DNA from: Ianthella basta
Taxonomy: Eukaryota; Porifera; Demospongiae; Verongiida; Ianthellidae
DNA: 64,000 nt
Reading direction: 5' to 3'
Assembly: GCA_964019415.1 (NCBI GenBank)
Contig: OZ025871.1
Location: 11,170,936-11,234,935 of the forward strand
The notes under the pieces were generated by a model that had not been told where the DNA came from, ran no database searches, and saw nothing but the letters and a program-made list of their open reading frames with translations. Positions 11,690 to 20,434 of this stretch are shown in pieces (positions within the stretch are counted from its first letter, which is position 1; each line of letters begins with the position of its first letter). Both the position numbers and the translations under genes were made by a program.

Positions 11690-12697
11690 TCAATTGTCAT
11701 TGATGAAGGCAACTGCTGCCATTCCATAATATGTGGGTGCCAGTCGGCAAAGAAGATGCGCTTTGTAAGTGGTACCTTCCTCAACCTCCGCCGCAAGTAT
11801 ACCGTGAAGGACACCAAACCCATAGATTCCGCAAGACAGTGCAGAGCCCTTTAGGTCAATTGCTTTCGCCAGCCACTGCTCAGCAACTTTGTAAGTATTC
11901 TTGTCCCATTTGGTAGAGTGCTTATCGGTAGTCTTAGCAGGTTGTGTCAAATCCTGTGCTGCAAGAGGAGTGCATAGCACCCAGTGCTCAACGCACAAAT
12001 CAAAAGGAAGAGCTGTTGGAGACGTGGGCATGTTCCATCTTGGGTCGGCGAGGTACAATGGCAACGTGCATGTTGTCTCATGACTGTGAGCGAGGTCGCC
12101 ACTGACAAGGTACAAGATGCGCTGTTGCAAGCCGTTCAGAAATCTTGCAATGGAGGTTCCCACTTTGGTGACTTCGGACAGAGGTTCATTCTTCCTCATT
12201 TTAGACAAAGGGTTGTTAAATATGACTAGCTTCACTCCAGCACTGGTGAGGTCTCTGAAGAACCACAGAGGAACGACCTCGCCCCATCGAAGTGGGGCTT
12301 CGCATGGACTAAACGGCGCAACCCCTTCGGCAGGGATACTGTCGCCCTGCAGATGTTCAAGAAACGCTTTCGCTAGGTCCACGTCCAAGGCAACGTCGAC
12401 GTCATACTCCGTCCACTGGCTGTTCCACTCCGCGTTTCCTTTAGCCCTTGAGTTAAGATAAACGGCAAAGTGGTCTGAAAGGCGAACTCCGTGTGGCGTG
12501 TTAAGGAAGATGACCTCTGGTTTGGTACATTTGGCCATTTCGGCCGCCTCACGAGTTGCTCTGTACAGAGTCTGAACGTCTTCCTTCAAAGACTCTGGGA
12601 GAGCCTGCTTCCGATCGGCTGCAGCGACGGAACAACCGTCTCCTCCATCGAATACCATGGCACCATGAGGGAGGACCAGGCTGCAGACGATGGGCAT
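11690..12697 (-). CDS. LigB-like (class III extradiol dioxygenase family) protein, copy 2
   Basis: Paralogue of the gene at 10282-11301, same strand and spacing of about 390 bases. The first ATG is at 12697 (MPIVCSLVLPHGA), giving 335 residues; the frame stays open further upstream but without an ATG. Conserved marks are VLPHGA, PEVIFLNTPHGVRLSD, APLRWGEVVPLWFFRDL, ILYLVSGDLAHSHET and CGIYGFGVLHGIL. The PHG and AHSH histidines and the glutamates of EAPLRWGE are likely metal-site or catalytic residues by analogy with LigB-type enzymes. It keeps the more canonical PHG motif, so if only one copy is an active enzyme this is the better candidate. Substrate unknown. An amine- or catechol-related role would fit the family but is not shown. 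Confidence 0.75.
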   Translation of the reverse strand: MPIVCSLVLPHGAMVFDGGDGCSVAAADRKQALPESLKEDVQTLYRATREAAEMAKCTKPEVIFLNTPHGVRLSDHFAVYLNSRAKGNAEWNSQWTEYDVDVALDVDLAKAFLEHLQGDSIPAEGVAPFSPCEAPLRWGEVVPLWFFRDLTSAGVKLVIFNNPLSKMRKNEPLSEVTKVGTSIARFLNGLQQRILYLVSGDLAHSHETTCTLPLYLADPRWNMPTSPTALPFDLCVEHWVLCTPLAAQDLTQPAKTTDKHSTKWDKNTYKVAEQWLAKAIDLKGSALSCGIYGFGVLHGILAAEVEEGTTYKAHLLCRLAPTYYGMAAVAFINDN

Positions 12698-13441
12698 TGC
12701 AATTGCAAATAGAGCGCGTCTGATCGAATGAATGGGAGACTGTTCCAATTAGAGAGCACTATATCATAAGTTAGGCCCCCGGTGTCATAAAAATTTTATG
12801 CCCACCGGTGCACGGCAAAATTTCTCTATAGAGCTGTATGTGATTTACAACCATATGCAATTCTACAATTTTGCATCACTGTGATCATGAAAGTGGTTAA
12901 CTATATACCTATATACTGTCCCAATTTACCATATACCTGGCCCCATTAACTGTAAAAGTATTAGCCACCGCACATAGCTACAGATTTAAAGCATGCAATC
13001 TATGTCTGTACAGCAGCATCTATATTATGGATTCCTAGCTGATGGGTATTGTACAAATGTCCATGATTATTTGGGCGGTGCAGAAGCCCAGCCATATGCA
13101 TACTACAGCTAGTGGTGAATGCACCAGCACTGGTAAGTGGCAGTTCTTCAGGAGCAAGGTCAAATCAATGTAATAATTATGCTATAGATCACCAATCACA
13201 TGAGTCAGTGTTTTGCGTGACGGGTGAAGCAACTCCCATAATAATGTAAAGATGAACCACTGTCATGAGCAGTAGAAACAAATATTAACTTGCAAGAATA
13301 CAATTAGCTACACTAGCAATCAGGGTTGCCTTCATTACAGAAATTAACACACTGTACAAGTAATTATAAGATGCATTTACACATTGGTTTTACTTGTACC
13401 GATAGTTGATTCACTTTCTCACGCACAATGTACATGTGCCA
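12698..13441. other. intergenic, nothing recognised
   Basis: About 0.74 kb of AT-rich sequence containing the upstream region of the second LigB-like gene and the 3' flank of the next CABIT-SAM gene. No ORF, RNA gene or repeat family seen. Confidence 0.5.
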
Positions 13442-15337
13442 TTAAGGGGTTGACTTCAAGATGGTCTTGGCACTGGTCCGGCCAGTTATAATCTTCATTA
13501 GACGCAGCCTGTGCAGGGACTTGGAAACACCGAGTTCAATCAGCATTTCATGACTCAGGCAAGCCATTGTTTCTCCGTCAATCTGCTCTTCATCAAAAGC
13601 ATCCTTGTAGGCATTAAGGTTCATTGCATCGAGCAATTTCAAGATGTCTGTCTTCTGCATTGTCTGCAGGTACTCAATGTTCTTAGCTGTATCTTTCTGG
13701 GCCTCTTGAGGTTCAGTGATGGCAGGTCTATCCTTGCAAGCTGAGACAGGAATATCACCTTCAAAGGTTGGTGCTTCATCTTTGGGAGTAGCAGCTTCAG
13801 TCTCAGACATTGGTCCTTCATTCGTAGATGCATATTCTCTCTTGGGAATAGGCAGTACACTGTCAGAAGTAGGCGTATCATCATCAGAGTTAAAAGGGGA
13901 GTCGGCATTCAGAGTGGCATATGCATTAGGGCTAACAGGCTGATAAATGTTCTCTATCCGATGTTCTGCTGCTGATACCTGCTGATTGCTTGACACCTTC
14001 TGAGCCATAGATGAAAATTCATATGATTGCCTTTCTGCAGGCTGACCTGATGGCATCACATTGGCATAAGGCTTCATCTGGAATGCTTGATCAGCAGGGA
14101 AATCCAAGTATGAAGGATTCAGAGACATAGCAATTTTCACTGGGTTTCTTGCTTCCCTTGTTGGTTGACGACCTACTCGATAATATCCGATATGGACATA
14201 GTCATATATATGATCCAGAATCTCCCGCTCCTTTGGTGCCATGATAACTACAGTGAGGTTGAGGTTGACTGGCACTTCTGCAATTCGTGAGAAACTTGCA
14301 ACGTCTTCAATAGTGGTACCTTCTGTAACTTTCATCATTCCTACAAGGACGCCTTCTTCTTGTGCGTTTTCAACAATGACAACATCTACAAACATGGTGT
14401 CACAGTCAGAGATGGTCCTCATGGTGAAGGGTGGCTTGAGGTGATTGACGGCCTTTTGTAAACTGACCCTCACATCTCTGGCTAGGACACTGAAGCGGCC
14501 TTTGCAATCTAGTGTAATATTCACCATCTCACCACTTTCGCTTTTAGCATGCAGCACTAGTCCATGTTGCTGCTCAGTTCTTTGTTTTGTCTTTTCCTTG
14601 GTAAACAGTAGTGTTCCAACTGGCACTTTCGTCTTAGAACGGTCACTGAGTTCAAACTCTTCACTGACTGCAATGACTGGTGGCACTGATTTACACCGTA
14701 AGAGCTCTTGTGCTGTGATCTTGCCCAAACTGCTGGGACGGACTGGCTCAGTATCCATCCAGTGTGGTGCAAGTTCAAAGGACTTTGTGTTGACTGGAAT
14801 AGAATAAGTGCTTCCATCCGTAGGATCCTTGCATGTAGCTACAAGCATGCTTTTCTTTTCCATCACTACAAACATCTGTTCCTGGCCAAAGCTGTAATGC
14901 TCACATATGGAATGATGTCCGTCGGCCACCTTCACCAAGCAAGGAAGATCGCGTTGTCTCTTTCGTTTACTGAACTCCCTCAGCGACATCGGATTGCCAA
15001 TTACCTCCAGCTCAAGTTCAGAAGCAGATGCTAGTTTGAGGGCACTGTGGTCTAGCGCCTGCGCTTGATTGCCATAAACTGGCATCGTTTTTGCAGACGG
15101 ATTGGTCCCAATCGCTGACGGATGTGATCCCTTGTGATTGCGGTCACCCAGTATTACTGCTGGGCAGGATACGGAGTGTTCGCTAGCTTTGCCGTGATTG
15201 AGGCCCCTAGGCGGAAGGGGTAGCTTGAGCGAGGGAGAGAGTGTACTGGGGCCGATTGATGATGATGATACCGGTGGCGTAGCTGACGGCTTCGGAGGGC
15301 GGGGCGGTATGAAGGCTTCATCTTTCTGCTGTGACAT
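13442..15337 (-). CDS. CABIT-SAM adaptor protein (631 aa)
   Basis: Single-exon gene with ATG at 15337. Residues 9-45 are Pro-rich (IPPRPPKPSATPP, SLKLPLPPRG), with PxxP sites that could bind SH3 domains. The CABIT domain spans about 115-370: LPCLVKVADG at 131-140, cysteines near 145 and 169, PVNTKSFELAP, ELLRCKSVPPVIAVSEEF, and DCKGRFSVLA at 277-286. That last string matches the CKGRFS of vertebrate GAREM. The linker carries tyrosines in HIYDYVHIGYYRV, NPSYLDF, NIYQPVSPNAYATL and REYASTN. A SAM domain occupies about 553-622 (ILKLLDAMNLNAYKDAF, IDGETMACL, IELGVSKSLHRLRLMK). A role as cytoplasmic adaptor for tyrosine-kinase signalling is inferred from GAREM. A LINE has inserted about 0.1-0.15 kb upstream of the ATG, so its promoter may be displaced. 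Confidence 0.9.
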   Translation of the reverse strand: MSQQKDEAFIPPRPPKPSATPPVSSSSIGPSTLSPSLKLPLPPRGLNHGKASEHSVSCPAVILGDRNHKGSHPSAIGTNPSAKTMPVYGNQAQALDHSALKLASASELELEVIGNPMSLREFSKRKRQRDLPCLVKVADGHHSICEHYSFGQEQMFVVMEKKSMLVATCKDPTDGSTYSIPVNTKSFELAPHWMDTEPVRPSSLGKITAQELLRCKSVPPVIAVSEEFELSDRSKTKVPVGTLLFTKEKTKQRTEQQHGLVLHAKSESGEMVNITLDCKGRFSVLARDVRVSLQKAVNHLKPPFTMRTISDCDTMFVDVVIVENAQEEGVLVGMMKVTEGTTIEDVASFSRIAEVPVNLNLTVVIMAPKEREILDHIYDYVHIGYYRVGRQPTREARNPVKIAMSLNPSYLDFPADQAFQMKPYANVMPSGQPAERQSYEFSSMAQKVSSNQQVSAAEHRIENIYQPVSPNAYATLNADSPFNSDDDTPTSDSVLPIPKREYASTNEGPMSETEAATPKDEAPTFEGDIPVSACKDRPAITEPQEAQKDTAKNIEYLQTMQKTDILKLLDAMNLNAYKDAFDEEQIDGETMACLSHEMLIELGVSKSLHRLRLMKIITGRTSAKTILKSTP

Positions 15338-15433
15338 AATTACCTTTGAGAGCGAGGTGATTGCAATTCCTAGTCACATGAGCGTCTTGTGTGGCCAAGG
15401 GCTCAGGGGCGGGGCTTCAGTTGCCAAAGAAAC

Positions 15434-15484
15434 TACTCCTAGACTAGCTCCATCTAAACGCCGTAGGCGCTTGGGGTGGCTATG
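15434..15484. repeat. left copy of a 51-bp direct repeat flanking the LINE
   Basis: The 51 bases from tactcctagactagctcc to ggtggctatg recur exactly at 17122-17172, immediately outside the two ends of the LINE sequence. This is what a target-site duplication looks like, though 51 bp is long for a LINE. Confidence 0.85.
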
Positions 15485-17121
15485 TATTGTATTGTATTGT
15501 ATTGTATTTATTAAGGTTACCCCTTCAGCACAAGGCTGGTGTGAATGGGGGACCCAACAAGATACAGTAGGATAAAGGCAACAGGGAAAACATGAAACAT
15601 AGACAACAGGGAGAACATGAAATAATATACTGTTACTGAATTGTGATAAATTGCATTGTCATAACATAATTCAATGGTTCAATCCAAGGTCATGGTCAAT
15701 GAAATATTGCTTTAAGGCTGATTTAAAAGTAGTGTCACTTGCATCTCTGATTGACAAAGGTAGACTGTTCCAATCCTGCCCTGCACAGTAAGCAAAGGAC
15801 CTGCTCAGCCAATTGGTCTTGCATGGTTTCAAATGCAGATCATTTGGCCTTCTTGCACTCCGCAGCCCAAGGCTCTCATTCGTTGCAAACATTCTCTTCA
15901 TATAGTTCGGTCCCATACCTCTTAAGCATCTTCTGGTGCACACCACCCTCTGCATCCTCCTTCTGTTGTGAAGGGTCATCCAGCCCAGCCTCAACCTCAT
16001 GCTTGCAGACGGACAGCCATAATCTTCATCTAAAATAAATCTCATGCCTCTCTTCTGCACACGCTCCAAAGTTGTGGCATCTTCCCTCGAACATTCAGTC
16101 CAAACAACTGCACAATAATCCAGGTGTGGGAGCACGATCGACTGGTAAAGGAGTTTCCTCAGCCTGGGAGGCAGTGCGCGTTTGACCCTGTAAAGTACTG
16201 CCAAGGCAGACAGACACTTCCTCCTGACTGACTCAATGTGCCTCCTCCAATTTAGCTGTTTGTCAACAATAACACCCAGGTACTTAACAGCATCGTGCCT
16301 TTCTAGCACCTGATTGTCCACCTGAACCTCCAACTTCATGGCTTCCTTCTCCCGGCCCTTTCTGGATAAACACATGAACTGTGTTTTCCTCAGATTCATT
16401 CTTAGGCCGTTCCTAGAGATCCATGATGACAGGTGGTGTAATTCCTCTGTAAGCACATCCTGTACTTCCAGGCAATTCAGATGAGAGTAGTATACTGTGG
16501 TGTCATCAGCATACATCATAACTTTGCATTTGTGTAGGGCTGATGGCAGGTCGTTCACAAATACACTAAAGAGGAGTGGTCCAAGGATGGATCCTTGTGG
16601 AACTCCTGCAGACACATCAGTCCACTCTGATGCCTCTCCACCAATGACAACTCTCTGCCTCCTACCAAGAAGATAGTCTTGGAACCAAAGAACTGAGTCC
16701 CCTCCAAACCCATACCGTGCAAGCTTCCCCAACAGTAGTGTGTGGCATACAGAGTCAAAAGCTTTGCTTAAATCAATAAATACCGATCCCACAATCTCGT
16801 TCCTGTCAAGACTCTGCCTCCAATCATCCACAGTTTTCAGAAGGGCATCCTGCGTGCTATGCTTTGGTCTGAACCCAGACTGAGATTCATGTAGGATGTC
16901 ATGATGTTTGAGGTAACCATAGACTTGGGTGTGGACCAGGGATTCAAATACCTTGGCCACAACAGGCAAAATAGAAATGGGACGATACTCGTCCACACTT
17001 CGAGCATTCACTGACTTGGGAACCGGGATAACATTGGCAGCCTTCCACTCAGTAGGGATCTGAGATGTCTTTAAACTGTAGTTAAACAGCTTGCACAGAC
17101 TGCTGCTGATTGCTGGAGCGG
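15485..17121 (-). mobile_element. 5'-truncated LINE (non-LTR retrotransposon), CR1/Jockey-like
   Basis: About 1.64 kb between two 51-bp direct repeats. The 3' end is at the low-coordinate side and ends in a pentanucleotide tail (AATAC repeats on the minus strand, 15485-15510). The element lacks the 5' UTR, ORF1 and endonuclease: the reading frame is already open at the 5' junction, as expected for incomplete target-primed reverse transcription. The intact reverse-transcriptase frame and the identical flanking repeats point to a young insertion. It lies between the CABIT-SAM genes at 13442-15337 and 17442-19673, in the upstream flank of the first. Confidence 0.85.
15671..17121 (-). CDS. reverse transcriptase, N-terminally truncated (LINE ORF2 remnant)
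   Basis: Open without a stop from the 5' junction of the LINE to 15671, about 480 codons. Motifs in order: WKAANVIPVPK, RPISILPVVAKVFE, SGFRPKHST, FIDLSKAFDSVCH, GVPQGSILGPLLFSVFVNDL, YADDTTVYYS (the catalytic YADD) and YLGVIVDKQLNWRRHI. These are RT domains 1-7, followed by a C-terminal region with LPHLDYCAVVW and a WNSLPLSIRDA-type end found in Jockey/CR1-group elements. No in-frame ATG is seen at the truncated start, so it is not expected to be expressed as a normal protein. The endonuclease half is missing. Confidence 0.85.
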
Positions 17122-17172
17122 TACTCCTAGACTAGCTCCATCTAAACGCCGTAGGCGCTTGGGGTGGCTATG
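17122..17172. repeat. right copy of the 51-bp direct repeat flanking the LINE
   Basis: Identical to 15434-15484. Sequence outside the pair differs (…cggtactcc versus …aactactcc; …ctatggggg versus …ctatgtatt), so the repeat is limited to these 51 bases. Confidence 0.85.
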
Positions 17173-17441
17173 GGGGTGCTCTTCAGCGTGCTGCTATATT
17201 AACCATCACGGCCATGATTGATCACCACTGGCAGTTATATGGGACGGTCTAGTTAACAAATAAGACTTAGAGAACCCAGCAGAGATAAATAGAGCAGAGA
17301 ATCAATTGTCAATCGCCATCCATTCACTCCTTATCGAACATGATGAATTGAACAAATGTAGCTAGCTAGCTATGTACAAGTGAGGCACACACTGTTGATT
17401 AATTATTCATAGTTAGCTATACATTGTGTATATACACAATT

Positions 17442-19673
17442 TCATGTCTGTGTGTGTGAGGCAGATTGCAAGGCAGCTTTGACACTGGTCTGGCCAGATA
17501 CAATCTTCATTAAACGCAGTCTGTGTAGGGACTTGGAAACACCGAGTTCAATCAGCATCTCATCACTCAGGCAAGCCATTATATCTCCATCAATCTGTTC
17601 CTCATCAAAGGTATCCTTGTAAACTGAGAGGTTCATTGCGTCCAACAACTTTAGTATATCTGCCCTCTGCATTGTCTTCAGGAAAGCAATGTTGTCATCT
17701 GTAGCTTTCTGGACTTCTTCATGTTCGGCGATGGGCAGTTCATCCTTGCAAGCTGATGAGACAGGAACAACAACTTCTAAAGCTGGTAATATATTTGCAT
17801 CCTTAGAAGAAAGTGATTCATCCTTGGAGGCAGCTGCATTGGCTGTGGAGGTAAGCACTTTATCCCTGAAGGTAGTTGCTGAATCACTAGAGGTCTCTGC
17901 TTCATCCTTGGAGGTAGCTGCATCATCTGTGGAAGCGAGCTCTTCATCCCGGGTGGTAGGCACTTCATCTTTAGATGGAGGTGGTGCGTTGTTGGAGGCC
18001 GGAGCTTCATCCTTTGAGGTAAAATCTTCCACGGGGGCAAGTGCTTCATTCTTGGAGGTGGGCACTTCATCCTTTGCAGTAAGTGCTTCATTCTTGGAGG
18101 TGGGCACTTCATCTTTTGCAGTAAGTGCTTCATTCTTGGAGGTGGGCACTTCATCCTTTGCAGTAAGTGCTTCATTCTTGGAGCTGTGTATTTCTCCTTT
18201 GGAAGTGGTTGTTCTACTGTTGGAGGTAGTTATAGGTGCTTCAGCCTTGGAGCTAGTAAAGAAGGCGTCTGCCGTAATGACGACTGCTTCTGGGTTAACA
18301 CTGTCATAAATATGCTCCACCCTGACTCTCTGTGACAGATTGCCTGTCGGCTTTCGAGCCATGGGTATAGGTGGTTTCTGCTTTGCAGGCTGGCCTGATG
18401 GCATCACATCAGCACTAGCTATAGGCTTCATCTGCCCGCGATCCTTTGAGAATTGCATGTAAGAGGGATTGGGAGTCAGAGCAATTGCTTTCCCAAGGCC
18501 ACTTGTATCCATCGTTGGTCGGCGCATTACTCCGTAGTAGCCGGTATGGGCATAGTCATAAATGTGATCCAGAATCTCCCGCTCCTTTGGCACCATGGTA
18601 ACTACAGTAAGACTGAGGTTGACTGGCACTTCTGCGATTCGTGAGAAACTTGCAACATCTTCCACGGTTGTACCACCGGTAACTTTCATCATTCCGATAA
18701 GGATGTCTTCCTCTTGTACACTTTCAACAGTGACAATATTGACATACACGGTATCACAGTCAGAGGTGGTCCTCATGGTGAAGGGTGGCGTGAGGTGATT
18801 GAGGGCCTCTTGCAAACTGAGCCTCACATCGCTGGCTAAGATGCTGAAGCGACCTTTGCAATCTGGTGTTATATTCACCATCTCACCACTTTCACTCTTA
18901 GCTAGAAGTACTCCTCGAGGTTGTTGCTTGTCTTTCGTTTGCTTTGTCTCCTCAATAGGAAAGAGAAGTGTACCAATTGGCACAGTCCTTTCTGAGCGCT
19001 CACTGAGTGTAAACTCTCCACTGACTGCAATGGCTGGTGGTAGTGTCTTACACCATAAGAGCTCTTGTGCTGTGATCTTGCCCAAACTGCTGGGACGCAT
19101 TTGCTCAGTATCCATCCAGTGTGGTGTAAGTTCGAAGGACTTTGTGTTGACTGGAATAGCGTAAATGCTTCCATCGGTAGGATCCTTGCACTTGGCCACA
19201 CGTACACATTTCTTCTCCAAGACCACAAACATCTGTTCCTGGCCAAAACTATAATACTCACACATGGAATGATGCCCGTCTGCCACCTTCACCAAGCAAG
19301 GAAAGTCGTGTTGCTTCATTCCTTTGCTGAACTCCCTCAGTGGCATAGGCTTACCGCTTACCTCCAGCTCGAGTTCAGAAGCCGATGCTAGTTTGAGCGC
19401 ATTGTAGTCCTGTGCGTTGCTGTATAACGGCACGACTCTCGAAAATGGGTCAGTCCCAATCACTGGCGGACTGGACCCAATTGCCAGTGCTTTATCTTTC
19501 ATGCGACCAGCTTCGCCTGATGTCGGGTGAGATACATAACGATCGCCAACTTCAACGTGAGTGACGTCCCTAGGCGGAAGGGCAGGAGGGAGCGTGCTGG
19601 TGCCGCCTGACGAACGTCTTTTCGCCGATGGTTTGGGAGGGATGGGCGGAGGCTTAGCTTTCTCTTCAGACAT
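17442..19673 (-). CDS. CABIT-SAM adaptor protein with repeat-expanded linker (743 aa)
   Basis: The start is taken at ATG 19673 (MSEEKAKPPPIPPKPSAK), which aligns with the starts of the other members. The frame is open 14 codons further but has no ATG there. A Pro-rich N-terminus (PPPIPPKPS, LPPALPPRD) is followed by a CABIT domain at about 110-365 (FPCLVKVADG, PVNTKSFELTPHW, DCKGRFSILASDVR) and tyrosine motifs HIYDYAHTGYYGV, NPSYMQF and HIYDSVNPEA. The linker of about 180 residues is unusual: degenerate 7-residue SKDEA-like units rich in Ser, Thr, Lys, Glu and Asp, with an exact 14-residue repeat (SKNEALTAKDEVPT) in tandem. A SAM domain lies at about 661-729 (ILKLLDAMNLSVYKDTF, IDGDIMACL, IELGVSKSLHRLRLMK). 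It is the largest member and the closest relative of the gene at 13442-15337. Confidence 0.9.
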   Translation of the reverse strand: MSEEKAKPPPIPPKPSAKRRSSGGTSTLPPALPPRDVTHVEVGDRYVSHPTSGEAGRMKDKALAIGSSPPVIGTDPFSRVVPLYSNAQDYNALKLASASELELEVSGKPMPLREFSKGMKQHDFPCLVKVADGHHSMCEYYSFGQEQMFVVLEKKCVRVAKCKDPTDGSIYAIPVNTKSFELTPHWMDTEQMRPSSLGKITAQELLWCKTLPPAIAVSGEFTLSERSERTVPIGTLLFPIEETKQTKDKQQPRGVLLAKSESGEMVNITPDCKGRFSILASDVRLSLQEALNHLTPPFTMRTTSDCDTVYVNIVTVESVQEEDILIGMMKVTGGTTVEDVASFSRIAEVPVNLSLTVVTMVPKEREILDHIYDYAHTGYYGVMRRPTMDTSGLGKAIALTPNPSYMQFSKDRGQMKPIASADVMPSGQPAKQKPPIPMARKPTGNLSQRVRVEHIYDSVNPEAVVITADAFFTSSKAEAPITTSNSRTTTSKGEIHSSKNEALTAKDEVPTSKNEALTAKDEVPTSKNEALTAKDEVPTSKNEALAPVEDFTSKDEAPASNNAPPPSKDEVPTTRDEELASTDDAATSKDEAETSSDSATTFRDKVLTSTANAAASKDESLSSKDANILPALEVVVPVSSACKDELPIAEHEEVQKATDDNIAFLKTMQRADILKLLDAMNLSVYKDTFDEEQIDGDIMACLSDEMLIELGVSKSLHRLRLMKIVSGQTSVKAALQSASHTQT
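18042..18180 (-). repeat. coding minisatellite, 42-bp unit, about 3.3 copies
   Basis: A 42-bp unit (starting tgcttcattcttggaggtgg on the + strand) repeats at 18042, 18084 and 18126 with a partial fourth copy. It encodes the 14-residue repeat of the linker. The units differ by single bases only, so the expansion is recent and length variation is likely. Confidence 0.9.
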
Positions 19674-20434
19674 AGCTTCCCTAGCTGTAGGCCTCCTCTG
19701 GCGATTCGGAGTCAAAGGATCTTGTGCGGTTGTATAAGAATGTGAGGCATTTGTTCAATGGGGGCTGAGGGTGATAGCTGCGTATGTGGAATCCGGAGAG
19801 AATGTGCTGGGGTATACGGTCGCGGTGTCCTATTGCTGATAGCTAGCTACCCCCTCAATCACAAGTATGCCATGGCCATACATAAAATGTCTGTCTGTAT
19901 ATAGGTCATAATAGGAATGGATAACATAAGGGTGTCCTGGTACATATCTACCTGTAGATTGGTGTCAGCTAATTATATAGCTAAGCCATACAGATTGCAT
20001 GCATATCCCATTGTTATATGTTTATATTCACACGTGGAAAGTGTACAATGAATAATGACCATATTTAGATTACGATGTCAGGTTGCTTGCAAGTCAAAGT
20101 GCTGTGCTTTCAATGTTGTGAGCTTGTCTGTGATTTGTAGCAACTATAAATTACTATATTTAGCAGTGAATGGGTATACAAGGCAGGTATGTTATCAGTT
20201 TCAAAACTTTCAGTTAGTAATACAAAATATATAAACATATATACACAATTTGCACGATTTCGTTGTGGTGTTGCGATATATATAGTAGATAATGTTATTT
20301 ATACTTGGCAACGTTAACCAAATTAGTATGATTCAGAACTTCTATTATCTTAAACATAGCAAAATCGTTGGATAATAATTAAAGGTACACAACTATATAA
20401 CAATACAGTCCTATAATGCCAGTGCCGTACATAA
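19674..20434. other. intergenic between array genes, nothing recognised
   Basis: About 0.76 kb holding the upstream flank of the 17442-19673 gene and the 3' flank of the next unit. AT-rich, with no ORF, hairpin or known repeat seen. Confidence 0.5.

Noticed and set aside
11690-12748. Longer N-terminus of the second LigB-like gene
   Set aside because: The 17 extra codons start with TTG, not ATG, and the first copy has no counterpart.
17442-19715. Longer N-terminus of the 743-residue CABIT-SAM gene
   Set aside because: The extra 14 codons begin with TTG; the ATG at 19673 aligns with all sister genes.
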